Shown here: piece after piece, positions 10,005-21,180 of the stretch
Numbering within the stretch: position 1 is the stretch's first letter
How the letters are laid out: each line of letters starts with the position of its first letter
Assembly (NCBI GenBank): GCA_027257055.1
Contig: JAPVLO010000161.1
Span: forward strand, 620,001-684,000
Reading direction: 5' to 3'
DNA length: 64,000 bases
Origin: Cephalopachus bancanus
Taxonomy: Eukaryota; Chordata; Mammalia; Primates; Tarsiidae
Program-made: the position numbers and the translations under genes
Notes under the pieces: model-generated
The model's input: the letters and a program-made list of their open reading frames with translations, nothing else
What the model was told of the DNA's origin: nothing
The model's database searches: none

Positions 10005-10565
10005 GACTGAAGGTCACGACCGATTCTTCCCTTCTCTATAAGCACATGGTGCGTCTCACAGTAAGAACTGAGGTCTAATTGTTTTCCTCTTGAATCTGGG
10101 CTGGGCTTAGAGACTTGTTTGGCCAGTAGAATGTGGAGGAAACATTATTTTGAGATTTCTGTGGCTAGATCACAAGAAGCCTTGCGACTTTTGCCTGGGT
10201 CTTTTGGAATGTTTGTTCTTGGGATATTGTCTCTCAGAATCCAGTTGCCAGGTTGTGACAAGCCCAAGCTAAGGGAGAGGCCACATGTAGATACCCTGGT
10301 GCACAGTCCAGGCTGAGCTCCCAACTGATAGCCGGCATCAACTGCCAGCTATATGAACAAGCCACCTCAGACACGAACTCAGGAGAGCTTACAGATGACT
10401 GCACTCCCAGCTGTCATCTGACTGCAACCCCGTGAGATACCCTGAGAGAGACCCAACAAGCTGCTCCCAGCCAATCTACAGAACCATGAGATATAACAAA
10501 CAGTTGTTGTTGGAGGCCCCAAAGTTTTGGGATGGTTTGTTATGCAGCAATAGATAACTACATCA
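10005..10565 (+). mobile_element. MLT1-type LTR, sense
   Basis: The right end is clear: 'tctacagaaccatgagatat', 'aacaaacagttgttgttgg', 'ccaaagttttgggatggttt' and 'gttatgcagcaatagataac'. Upstream, 'gggcttagagacttgtttgg' and 'caagctaagggagaggccac' fit the same family. The head of the region also has a 14-bp tandem duplication, 'gaaggtcacgact' then 'gaaggtcacgacc'. Confidence 0.85.
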
Positions 10566-10589
10566 GCCAATACTATCACAGAAGATATA

Positions 10590-11830
10590 ATTTGGATTAA
10601 AAATGGTCTCTCCTAACTGGATGAAAAAGAACAAGTGGTCGAGCGGGGGCGGGATTTAGACACTGTTCACTTGCAGCTGCTGATAAAGTCCTGCTTGATA
10701 AAGGGTGTGTGATATCAGCAGGATGTGGATGCTTGCAAAGTTGGCACACAGATGACCTCAATCCCTCTTCTCTTATGATCCCTGAAAGATCTCCCAGATC
10801 CTGTACCATGCTCTGGCCAAAAGGCATGCCGGCATTCTCTGGATGAGCTTGGTGCTGAATGCTTGCTCCCGTCTCCCTTTGCACTAGGGTCCTTCCTCTT
10901 GGTTTCAAAATTCGACTGTCTTGGCTAAACACCTTTTGGAGGTCTCCCCAGTTTTGCAGGGCCCCTGTTTTATAGCATAGCCCAATCTGGACAGGATATG
11001 CGTTCTGTTCATCCCAAAAGTTAACGACTGGCCAATGTCTGGTGAACTTCCTGTCTCAGAAGTCTTAGCTAACCCAGGAGATGCACTTCTGTGGGTTGAT
11101 GTATTCCTCTATACAGAGAATTCTGCACTGGGCCATTGCTGAGTAGAGGGTCTTAATAAAATAGATGTGAGATCTTGGTAACCCGTCCCACTTTCTTCAG
11201 AGTACAGCAACCAGAGGAATTGAAAAGAAATCCAATATCGTAGGAATAATTCCATTGAGGAGTCACCCACATTCCTTGGCATTCATTACCCACAGCAGTC
11301 TTACTGATTTTTCTGTTCTTCCCTACCCTCCCCATCCAATAACCGGGGATTATACTGCAGAATTGGGCTTAATGTCTCCTATTCATTCCCTAAGCGTTGG
11401 AAGGGATAATTGGGAGGTAATTGCATTACTACACAGTTTGTAGTTAACCTTCTATTTTGGCTCTTAACATGCATATCTTTGCTCCAGGAGTACATTAAGG
11501 GGAATTATAGGTAATTCCCTGCCAGATCCAGAAAAGAGGTGGCAGTGAGTACAGAAGCCCACCGGGAAGGAAGAGTTAATATAACTGAGCTTGAAGCATA
11601 ACCAAGAAGGTACATGAATTAAGGTCAACTTGACATGAACTTTGGCCAAGCAGAGCTGGAAAAATTAGTCAGATTAAAGTCCTTTCTTGAGAATTGCTGC
11701 CTCATAACAAGCCCGGGGAAATCGTCATGCGATTGTGTATTCAACCAAAAACCTGAGTTCCTCCTCTCTGCTTTGAGTTGAGACAGGTAGTGTTGAAAGG
11801 TTCTCTGGTGCTTGGCATGGACTGGCATTT
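10590..11830 (-). mobile_element. Possible ERV internal/3' remnant
   Basis: A low-repeat block with several mid-sized minus-strand frames (10597-10932, 11153-11335, 11625-11828) separated by stops. On the minus strand 'ctataaaacaggggccctgc' is TATA-like. One frame has an 'NSSGCC' stretch preceded by aromatic residues, which could be decayed envelope. I recognise no diagnostic retroviral motif with certainty. It may simply be unique DNA. Confidence 0.25.
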
Positions 11831-12084
11831 GTCAACATTTCTTCATAAAAGACAGTCTCCAAGACAGGTTTTTGGTTTCAGGCATGATGTGTTTTAACCT
11901 TCAGCAGCATTTAAAGAATAAAACTTTGTTATCTTCCCTGTGGACATTTAAGAAAAGTTGATTATTTTCCATAATTATGTACAAACCCCTAGAAAAATAA
12001 GCATTTAAGTGCAATACTACTTCTCACCATTTCAAATACAAAATAACCAACAGAAAACCTTGAGGACAGGTGGGCTTTCCTTCA

Positions 12085-12215
12085 CCAATCCCAGTGTAAT
12101 TAGCACAGAATCTTGGGTCTTATCGTTCCATTGCTCTGTACCTTAGTTTCCTCACTTGTAAAATGAATAAGCTATAACAGGTCACTTCTATCACAGGGTT
12201 TCCAGGTCTGATGAG
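12085..12215 (+). mobile_element. MIR
   Basis: 'aatcttgggtcttatcgttc', 'tgtaccttagtttcctcact' and 'tgtaaaatgaataagctata' are the sense MIR core. Confidence 0.75.
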
Positions 12216-12559
12216 TCTATATTTATCTTCCTGCTTAATAGTAGGTCAAAATATCTTTAAAGCATACTTTCCAGATATGAATATTGTTGAGACCTGATGA
12301 ATATTTTTTAAATGGTGTCTTACTGTTCTGTGTACCTGTGATTGTTCAAAAAAGAGAATCTGGCAAATTAAAATTTTCTGGCTTGCCAGAAGCAAATGAA
12401 AATAGATATCCCTCTATTGGCCAACAAGATTCACCTTTATTGATTTCCACCACTCATTGTGGATTTGGCAGAGAGCGTTTTTCTCTGTTCCTTGTCCCCC
12501 AGAAGGAGAGACTGGAGAGTAGGGCAGAGGGTTTAGCGTTGAGTTTCACTGACTGTGTG

Positions 12560-13010
12560 GTTTTCTTTTGCAGAAACAGCCCTGGTAGCTGCTCAAGGGC
12601 TCCAGACAATATTGATGAGGATTAATGATCCTGTAAATAGGTGTTTAAAATAAATAAAAAGACGAAAACGGGGATTAGGGAGAAACTACAGTGGGTTAAT
12701 AAATGAGATGTTCTGCTGCAGGTTCCAACAATATTATTTCAGCAATTAGCGGGAAACATTTTGTCACAAACAAAATAAATCTGCAATCAGAAAATAATTT
12801 GCAATCAGCTTTGCAAGTAAAATAGCACACTTTCCCATCAGTCGAAGGCATTTTGAGAATTAAATGATCAAGTCAAGAGTGATGCTTTCAGAAGGTAAAT
12901 GGCTAGAGCCGATTATCCTGGCAATTAGTCAACTGTGAAGCATCAACTGGGAAGGCATTTCACAGAAAGCATTTCTCTGGAAGGAGCTATCCAACCGCAC
13001 CAATAGCAGA
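12560..13010. promoter_or_regulatory. Candidate conserved non-coding element
   Basis: A repeat-free 450-bp block with many AT-core factor-like words. 'gcaatcag' occurs twice 21 bp apart ('ctgcaatcagaaaataat' and 'tttgcaatcagctttgca'). Also present are 'cagcaattagcggg', 'tgggttaataaatgag', 'gattatcctggcaattagtc' and 'gaattaaatgatcaagtc'. Texture resembles deeply conserved developmental enhancers. No alignment is available to confirm. Confidence 0.45.
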
Positions 13011-14440
13011 AATGACTTGGTGCGGGAGGCTGATGGTCCCTTCCTGGAAGTCAGCAAATGCACGCAAATAAAATGCTCTGCAGGCCACGAAAGCGGCTGT
13101 CACCCTTGTAATGGACGTGATCCCCTGCTATACCACGTGGGTTGCTCCATGTGGACAGGTCACAAGTGCCTCAAATACTTCCAAGGAACGCAGTCTTTGT
13201 GCACACTTAGATTACTTTGGAGATGCAAACAGGAGTTGAAAGTTTCTGTAGATGACCAGTCATTTAAGCAATCAGAAGCCCACCCTGAAGAGAACATTCG
13301 TGGGCAAGTTATCAATATTTTGGCTAATTTTTACAACTGACTGTAAAGACTCAATTCAGAGGGAACTTAATGAGCATATTTCAAGCAGTGACTTTCCCTC
13401 CTTAATCTGCCAGGAAAATGGAAATCTAGAAGGACACACAGGCTCTCAGTGCACTTACAGGGTTGCTAATCTTCCCACAAAGGACGTGCAAAATTTGTAT
13501 ACTGAAAGCAGAAAGATTCTAAAGCTAGTTCTCAGTGTAGCTCTGTCTCAGCCAACTGGTTGCTATTCACGCATTATCTAGTATTTTCCCTCCTAATTTT
13601 TCTCTTAAATATTTATAAAACTTGCTTAGGCTGCAAAGATCCAAGAAATAAAATAGAATTATCTTAATAAAGAAAAGGTTGGGATGTGTCATTCTGATTT
13701 AGGAAGTCCATTTCATGGTGTGTGTTGAAACAAGAAATAATTAATTTGAAAAGTCCTTGATCTCTGACTACTCTTGCATTAATGATATGATAGTATTAAA
13801 TATAAGAGTATTTCACATTCATTATCCTTGTGTTCATTCTGAGCTTTTGTCTTCATGGTAAGAACCGTGTCCACGGCTGGAGATGATTAAAGCACAAAAG
13901 ATTAAAACTGAAAGGAGTAATTTTGTGAAGCTGTCTATTTACTCTGGATCTTAGCCATTTCTCAACTCAGATTTTTTTTCCTCTCTCTTTTCAATTTGAA
14001 AGAATTTGGCTAATACATTCTCATCATTCACTAACTTTTTAAATTTTTTTGGCAGTCTTGACTTTGTGTTCTACTCGAAGTCAATAAAAGTGAGTTTGTT
14101 AGTGTTCACTCATTTCCACTTACAGCACTCCTAATCTTCCCACAAAGGGTGTGCAAAATTGTCGGTCATTTATCCTGCATGCTGTGTATCCTCCCTCGCC
14201 AGCTTTGGGCATCTTTCTCCTTTTCTATCCTCCAGATACTGCTGTTACCCTCCCATCTTTCTCTGGTTTTCTTTTACTGCAAGGGATAACCGTACTGCCA
14301 TGAGAGACATGGTTGATCTCTGGTCAACTTCTGGGCATTTCCTTTTCAGCCCTCACACTCAGTTCTTGGGTTGGATCTCCTCAGTGTCCCCTGGGATTGC
14401 CATGTATAAGATAGCTCTGTGTGACATTCTGCATGTTTAG
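13011..14440. other. Unassigned sequence with a spaced direct repeat
   Basis: No gene or transposon recognised. The words 'ctaatcttcccacaaagg' and 'gtgcaaaatt' occur in the same order and spacing at about 13455-13500 and 14117-14160. Overlapping frames at 13017-13340 and 13252-13581 have no recognisable domain. Confidence 0.45.
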
Positions 14441-14795
14441 CAGTGCCCTCACTGAAGACACTGACCAAGTAATATTAATGAAGGGGGGAATTAAGAGAGA
14501 TTGGTCAATGAGTACAAATATATGGAGTGATAGAAGAATTAGACCCTACACTGGCTAGCTCAGTAGGGTGATTATAGTTTATAATAATCTGTTGTACACT
14601 TCAAAATGGCTATAAGAGGATAATTTGAATATTTCTGTCAAAAAGAAAAGACACATATTTAAGGTGATGTACGTCCCAAGTGCACTGATTTGATCTTTAC
14701 AAATTATATGAATGTATTAAGTTATCACATGTACCTCAAAACTATGTACATCGTACATGCATCAATAATTTTTTTGAAAAAAGGAAAGAGAACTC
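14440..14795 (+). mobile_element. L1 3' end (L1MA-like)
   Basis: 'gtagggtgattatagtttata', 'gttgtacacttcaaaatggc', 'aaggtgatgtacgtcccaag', 'gatctttacaaattatatga' and 'atgtacctcaaaactatgta' are the characteristic 3' UTR order of L1MA-class elements, in sense orientation. Confidence 0.85.
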
Positions 14796-14989
14796 AACCT
14801 GGTCATACTATAAATTGCCCCTCTGTGAACTCTCGTTTTTATGCTCTGGAAATAGAATGCCCGTTCTGGTCAGGAGCATTTTCTCATGGAAACCTCTCTC
14901 GGCTACCTGATTCTAGTCTGGAACATTCCGTTTCCTTCTGTGTCCTTGGCAGAAGCATCCAAGGAGAGTGGGTGGGGTCTCTGCATTTC

Positions 14990-15185
14990 CACTCATGTAA
15001 CCACCACCGTCTCTCTGAAATCCAGCTCTTACGATGTCATCCCCTTACCAGAACGTTCAGTGCCTTCCCATGGCCATCAAGTGAGTTCATTTCCATTCAG
15101 ACCCAGTCTGTCTTTCAGGGCTTTTTCACATGTCATTTTAACCTATTTGGGCAATAGTCTGGTAATTTGTTCAGATTTACCTTGC
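14990..15185 (+). mobile_element. L2 fragment
   Basis: 'tcttacgatgtcatcccctt', 'cagaacgttcagtgccttcc' and 'catggccatcaag' match the L2 segment 'atcatgtcactcccctgcttaaaa ... ccatggctccccattgcc'. Diverged. Confidence 0.5.
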
Positions 15186-15240
15186 AATTTGTTCATTATT
15201 TCTTCTGCTGTTTCTAATCAGTGATTTCACGTGCCCATTT

Positions 15241-15489
15241 AGTATTTAATTAATTAATTTAATTATTACATTTTCTAGACATTTTCTTAGTTTCTTTTCA
15301 TATTTGCCTTTCTATTTTTGACAATTTCTTTTTCCTTTACTAATACTATCAAATATCTTTTTATTTCTTTATACATAAAACACATGTGCACACATGATAA
15401 TATATTTATTTTGTGTTCTGCATTTGAACATTCAAATATCTAAAATATCTGTGGCTCTGATTCTGTTTTTGTTGTTACTTCTCATGATT
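15241..15489. repeat. AT-rich low-complexity sequence
   Basis: Dominated by 'ttaattaattaatttaatt' and T-rich stretches. Possibly an old antisense L1 interior, not proven. Confidence 0.6.
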
Positions 15490-15660
15490 TTTCTCAGAAG
15501 TTTTGTGTTTTTAGTTGTAAATTCGTATTTATTGAATTGTATTACCTATGATAATTCTTTGACAGTATGTTTAGAAAATGTATATTTGCTTCAGTTTGTT
15601 TGGAGACACTTGCCAGTTTCTTGGAGGCATTATCAACTTGGGACCACTTTAAACTAAAAT
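15490..15660. repeat. Copy A of a diverged 165-bp repeat pair
   Basis: The series 'agttgtaaattcgtatttat', 'gtatgtttagaaaatgtata', 'gccagtttcttggaggcatt' and 'gaccactttaaactaaaatc' recurs in the same order at 18117-18285. Either a local duplication or two copies of an unnamed old repeat. Confidence 0.75.
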
Positions 15661-15775
15661 CTCAAATTGGACTGCTTTTATTGAAAATACATAGGTCATG
15701 TAAATTCATTTCCTAAACATTTGTGAGTTCACATTTGTGGTTGGGAATTCTCAGTACAGATTAAGAAATATTACA

Positions 15776-16072
15776 AGCCGGGCTCGGTGGCTCAGCTTGT
15801 AATCCCGCGCCTTTGGGAGGCTGAGGTGAGTGGATTGCCTGAGCCCGTGGGTTTGAGACCCGCCTGGGCAGCAAGACCTCATCTCTACAATAAATCAAAA
15901 AATCAGCCGGGCATGGTAGCGCGTGCCTGTAATTCCGGCTACTCGGAAGGCTGAGGTGGAAGGATCGCCGGAGCCCAGCAGGTCGAGGCTGCAGTGGCCG
16001 GGAATGGCCACTGCACTCCAGTCTGGGTGACAGAGTGAGACTCCAACTCAAAAAAAAAAAAAAAAAAAAAGA
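15776..16072 (+). mobile_element. Young-class Alu, short form, perfect 13-bp TSD
   Basis: Sense Alu with a clean 'agccgggctcggtggctcag' start, the short left arm ('gggcagcaagacctcatctc') and about 20 A. The TSD 'aagaaatattaca' is exact at 15763-15775 and 16073-16085. The right arm holds the longest visible hairpin of the class, GCAGTGGCC pairing with GGCCACTGC. Low divergence suggests one of the youngest insertions here. Confidence 0.98.
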
Positions 16073-16085
16073 AAGAAATATTACA

Positions 16086-16780
16086 TACCTTCCACCTTTA
16101 TTTCATTCCTTGTAAGAGTGACTTAGGGAGGTGACCTCTTCATCTTCCCTTGAAAGAGGAGATTTATGTTCTAGTTTTGCCTCACTGAAAGTGTAGCCCT
16201 AAAGGGCTTGCCACTGTAGAGGAATGTCTTATCTTATTCCCAGCCATGAGTAGATTCTGTTCTTGTCTTCTTTTCCGTGTGTGACCACTGAAGTGGAAGT
16301 ATAGGATCCTGGGGAGATTGAAAGATACCCCAGAGAAGCTCCTGGAATCAGCATTTTACCACATATTGGATTTTTTGCTCTCATTTCATTTTCTGGTTTC
16401 AAGGGAGTTCCTCTATTTTTTAGACTTATAGACTGTGCATGGAAAAACATTTTTCTTCTTCTTTTTAAATTTCTGCATTTTTGGAAATTTTGTAGTGATT
16501 GAGTTTTGCAGTCAACCTAGTTCATACTACTAGCAGAAGGTTACTAATAGTACTTTTGTCTCTATTTTAGGACGGGTACTCCATTTTGTTGTCTATTTTA
16601 TATATTGCTTATCTTTTCTCTTTTGTGAGATTATAACTTTTTGTGTGAACCATGTGCCCAGCACTATAACTTGCCAATACCAGCATTCAGGGAATAGAGT
16701 ACTTAGAAAAGGGAGTTGAGATGAGTTTTGTGGATCTGTTTTTGATGTGATTGGGAGATGCCTTGCATGAGAGGCCATGT
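16086..16780. other. Unassigned sequence
   Basis: Short frames at 16229-16450 and 16593-16778 (minus) show no domain. No repeat named with confidence. Confidence 0.4.
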
Positions 16781-17115
16781 CATGCTACAATAACAAGTAA
16801 GCCCTGAAATCTCAGTGGCTCCACAAACTTAGCATTTATTTCTGCTCTTGAGATTGTCTGATGCAGGTCTTGTGGTTCTCTAGGGCATGTCTCTTCCTAA
16901 CTGGAGATCCAGGATGCTCCCATCTTGTAGCTATGCCATCTGAAATGCATGATCTTCAGGGTCACAGCGACAAGTGGAGAGTGCCAAGTGATATTTTCAA
17001 GTGCCAAGACTGGACATAACTTCCATCACTTCTGATATCCCATTGGCTAGACATGGCCACACGGCTGCACCTATATTCTAGAATTGGGAAATGTAGGGCA
17101 GGACATGACTATTTG
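16780..17115 (-). mobile_element. Old LTR-like repeat, same class as 9.6 kb, antisense
   Basis: 'gaaatctcagtggctccaca', 'gcatttatttctgctcttga', 'cccattggctagacatggcc' and 'attgggaaatgtagggcagg' match the reverse of the element near 9.6 kb. Very diverged. Confidence 0.55.
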
Positions 17116-17896
17116 GTGAACGTTACCAAGCTCTGCCAGTGTAGAAAAGACTACAATATTTGTATTCCTCAGGAGCTATTAAATTACGTATTGTCTATAT
17201 TGATTCTAATGAAAGCCATCACTTGCCTGTGGATGCTACAAACTTTGCCTGAGTATGAAGGTGTAAACCAGGGCTTGACTTCTAGGCTCTCTTTTGGCCA
17301 GTGAACTCATGGGTTTATTGGAAATTCTAATTTAAATTACCCTGAAAGTCCATGGCTATAAATAACTAATTTCTCATGTAGAGAGAGGGTCCACCTTGTC
17401 TTATGTCCATGGCAAGTCTTTTTGTGTGGGACTGTGGGTGATCTCTTTTTCCTAGATCCAATTGCAAGATGTCCATCACTGCAGGTTGCATTTCCACTGA
17501 GGATCGAGGCCTTTGAGGTGGGCAACACACTCAGGAAATGAAATTGAGATTGGGAGGTTACCTGGCTTTTCTGAAGTCCCATCCCTGTCTGGAAAGGACA
17601 CAGTTTGAAATTGGAACATGTATTTCTAGTATTTAAGCTAGACCTCAGCACCTGCATTGGGAAAATGAGATTTCATTCTCTCTTAAATGCTGTGGTTCTC
17701 TCTAAAGGTGTGTACTTTTAAAACTTCAGTCATTCAAAACATATTTACTGAGCATCTTCTCAGTGTTGGGTCAGATAGAAAGCCCAGGGTTGTAGTGAAC
17801 CCAAGGTGTGTTCTCTCCTCCCATAGGTCTCTTGGTCACTGCTTCCTAGTCAGGGGTGAATTTATATAAATATAGATAAATAATTAAATTTGAACC
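17116..17896. other. Unassigned sequence
   Basis: No repeat or gene identified. A minus frame of 106 codons (17337-17657) lacks recognisable features. Confidence 0.4.
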
Positions 17897-18110
17897 TGAG
17901 AGAGAGAGTGAGAGAGAGAGAGCGAGAGAGAGAGAGAGAGAGAGCTGTATTTCCACCTTGCTCTATAGCTCTCTCTCTCTAAATTTCCAAAAGTTATAAC
18001 AGATAGATAGAGATAGAGACATCTTTCTCTACTGATCTCGCTATATAAGTAGCTGTATCTCTCTCTGCAGAGGAGTATTTCTATCATCTACGTGTCTCTC
18101 TCCCTATCAT
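17897..18110. repeat. GA/CT simple-repeat palindromic cluster
   Basis: An (AG)n run (17897-17944) is followed after 21 bases by CT units, then by 'gatagatagagatagagac' and more CT units. The pieces 'agagagagagagct' (17932-17945) and 'agctctctctctct' (17967-17980) are perfect inverted repeats and could form a hairpin. Confidence 0.9.
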
Positions 18111-18116
18111 CTATGT

Positions 18117-18285
18117 TTGTGTTTTCAGTTGTAAATTAATATTTATTGAAACACACATCCGTGATGATTATTTGAGGGTGTGTTTAGAACATGTATACTC
18201 GCTTCCATTTGCTTGGAGGCCTTTGCCAGTTCCTTGGAGGCACTACCAACTCACGACCACTTTAAATTAAAATCTCAAAACTTGG
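18117..18285. repeat. Copy B of the diverged 165-bp repeat pair
   Basis: 'agttgtaaattaatatttat', 'gtgtttagaacatgtatact', 'gccagttccttggaggcact' and 'gaccactttaaattaaaatc' parallel copy A at 15490-15660, in the same orientation. Confidence 0.75.
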
Positions 18286-18539
18286 GCTTATGTATTCACA
18301 AATATAAATAGTTAGCAGACCTTGAGCAAAGATTGTTCACTGGTGTGCTTAAACTTGTTCCCAGGTGATTCTGATGGCTTCTATCGTTTGAGAACTCCTA
18401 TACAGTCTAGTGATAGGAGAAGACCTAGCAATAAGTGCTATGCACAGAGACAGACAAGAAATATGAGTACAGCATGAGGTGAGGCGACTGCTTCTGACCC
18501 AGCTTTTCTAGGAAGGCTTCCTGGAGTAGGAGGAAAGGG

Positions 18540-18705
18540 GAAAGGAAGTCAATAGCTATTGAATGTTATCATGGTCATCTTACTTAAGTCTCACAATAGT
18601 AACCATAGTGTTATTATCTTCATTTTAGAAAGGAAGAAACTGAGACTAATTAATTTTTCCAAAGCAATATAGCTTATAAATGAGGAAGCTAGAATCTGAA
18701 TCCAA
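18540..18705 (-). mobile_element. MIR
   Basis: 'tcacttaagtctcacaatag'-type sequence followed by 'ttatcttcattttagaaagg' and 'aagaaactgagactaa' is the antisense MIR core. Confidence 0.65.
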
Positions 18706-18749
18706 ATAAAGTGGCATTTGAGTTGTATCTTGAAGAATGAATGGTGGTG

Positions 18750-19135
18750 TATCACTTAGCTATTGACACAAAATTGCCTTGTAGCAGGCAACCCAGAGTA
18801 TCCCATTGAAGCAAAAATTTATTCTTCTAGATCTGTGGGTCAGTTGGGGGTTGGCTGACATGGTCTGATCTTGATTGGACTCAGTTATGCTTTCTGGGGT
18901 TGGTCGGAGGCTGACCGATCAAGGCTGGGCTCAAGTGAAGAGACTCTGCTCTACTGGGGCCAGCAGGTTGGCCTGGGAGTGTTCTTTTGGTGGTGACAAA
19001 GACGCAGGATGGCAAGTGGAAATTTGTGAGTCCTCTTAAGGCCTAGCTTAGAACTGGTACCTTCTAACCTCCACTTTATTCTGTTGGCCAAAACAAGTCA
19101 CATGGTTGAATTCAACATAAAGGGATAGGAAATAT
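18750..19135 (-). mobile_element. Old LTR-like repeat, antisense
   Basis: 'gaagcaaaaatttattcttc', 'tgtgggtcagttgggggttg', 'ggctgggctcaagtgaagag' and 'ggccaaaacaagtcacatgg' match a widespread mammalian LTR-like repeat ('ttattatctctcatggtttctgtgggtcag'). Family not certain. Confidence 0.55.
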
Positions 19136-19373
19136 ACTCTGCTATTTTAGGGAGGGGAAATGCAAAATTATGCAGCAAAGGGTGTGGATATAAATAAGGA
19201 AAGATGAAAAATTGGAACCAGTAATACAGCCTAGCACTGGGGGATTTCCAGAAAATTTAGAGGAGAAAAAGGAAACTGAAACAAGGAGAAGACAGAGGAA
19301 AAGGAAAAGAAAGAAGAATATTTGATGAGTTGCTACCATTTGCTGACTGTGACAATATAATTTTTTCTTTATT

Positions 19374-19694
<321 letters not shown>

Positions 19695-19834
19695 TGATTC
19701 TATCTTTATAATCACTTTGTCAGTTACATTTTACTGTCTCCTTTTTGGAGAGGAAAAAAAAAAGACACAATTCTAGAGGGGTGAAGAAACTTTCCCACAG
19801 CTACTTGCTGATCATTGCAGAGCCAGAATTCACC

Positions 19835-20275
19835 AGGCATGGAACTGGAGGTCATTAAGTGAAATAAGCCAGGCACAGAAAGACAAATGTCAAATGTTCT
19901 CATTCATATGTGGGAGATGAAAAAGTTGATCTCATGGAGGTAGAGGATAGAATGATGGTTGCCAGAAGCTGGGAATGGTGGAATGAGGGGGATGGAAGGC
20001 TAATTCATGGGTACAGATACACAATTGGATAGAAGGAACAAGTTCTAATTTTCCATGGTGGCGTAGGGTGACTACAGTTATCCACAATGGGTTGTATATT
20101 TCAAAATAGCTAGAGGAGAGGACTTGAAATGTTCCTACCACACAGAAATGATAAATATTTGAAGTGATGAATACTCTAAATAGTCTGACTTGATCATTAC
20201 ACAACCTATGCATGTTATCAAGTATCATATGTACCCTGTACATGTGTACAGATATTATATATCAATAAAAATAAA
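19835..20275 (+). mobile_element. L1 3' end (L1MA-like)
   Basis: 'attaagtgaaataagccagg' (end of ORF2), 'tgttctcattcatatgtggg', 'gatggttgccagaagctggg', 'gtagggtgactacagttatc' and 'cgatttgatcat'-type sequence run to an A-rich tail. A young-class Alu sits directly on that tail. Confidence 0.92.
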
Positions 20276-20280
20276 TTTAA

Positions 20281-20580
20281 ACTGGGCTCGGTGGCTCAGC
20301 CTGTAATCCCGTGCCTTGGGAGCCTGAGGTGAGTGGATTGCCTGAGCCCGCGGGTTCGAGACCCACCTGGGCAACTTGGCAAGACCTCATCTCTACAATA
20401 AATAAAAAAAATATTAGCTGGGTGTGGTAGCACGCGCCTGTAGTTCCAGTTACTCAGAAGGCGGAGGCGGAAAGATCGCCGGAGCCCCAGTAGGTTGAGG
20501 CTGCGGTGGCCGGGTGCGGCCACTGCACTCCAGTCTGGACGACAGAGTGAGACTCCAACTTAAAAAAAAAAAAAAAAAAA
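20281..20580 (+). mobile_element. Young-class Alu, long form, inserted at the L1 tail
   Basis: Sense Alu beginning 'ctgggctcggtggctcagcc', with 'gcccgcgggttcgagaccca' and 'caacttggcaagacctc'. It starts immediately after the L1 A-tail, a typical Alu target. The tail merges with flanking A-rich DNA, so a TSD cannot be delimited. Confidence 0.94.
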
Positions 20581-20664
20581 TTAAAAAGTAAACAAAACAA
20601 ACTCAACAACTCTGAGCAAAACAAAACAAATTGAAGTCTGTCTCACTCTTGAGCCTGTGCTTGC

Positions 20665-21180
20665 ACCTTTAAAACAGGATTAGCAACTTTTTTTTCCCCC
20701 AAAGGCTCAGAAAGTGCATATTTTATGCTTGGCAGGCCATACGTTCTCTGTAATAACAACTCAATCTTGCTGTAGTGTGAGAAAACAACACATAAACAAA
20801 TGAACATAGATGTATTCCGATAAAATGTTTTTAAAGGCCGAGTGTGGTGGTTTATGCCTGAAATCTCAGCATTTTGGGAGGCTGAAGCAGGAGGATTTGA
20901 GGCCAGGAGTTTGAGATCAGCCTGGGCAATGTAGTGAGACCCTCATCTCCAAAAAAAAAAAAAAAATTAGCTGAATGTGGTGGTATATTGCTCTAATCCC
21001 AGCTGCTAGGAAGACTGAGGAGGTTGAGGCTGCAGTGAACCGTGATTGAGTCACTGTACTCCAGCCTGGGTGACAAAGTGAGAACCTGTCTCAAAAAAAA
21101 ATGAGATCCTGTCTCAAAAAAAAGTATTTACAAAAACAGCCAGTGGACTGTAGTCACAGGCTGGAGTTTTGACGGCCCCC
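20665..21180 (+). mobile_element. hAT-Charlie MER element split by an AluJ
   Basis: Left half: 'attagcaacttttttttccc', 'ggcaggccatacgttctctg', 'acaactcaatcttgctgtag'. Right half: 'gtatttacaaaaacagccag'. Together they follow the Charlie MER consensus 'ggccatacggtctctgtcgcaac ... tttatttacaaaaacag', interrupted by the AluJ. Confidence 0.75.
20836..21124 (+). mobile_element. AluJ dimer with duplicated 3' end
   Basis: Sense AluJ ('ggccgagtgtggtggtttat', 'gaggccaggagtttgagatc'). Its 3' end repeats itself: 'gaacctgtctcaaaaaaaaa' is followed by 'gagatcctgtctcaaaaaaa'. This could be tail slippage or a small duplication. Confidence 0.92.
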
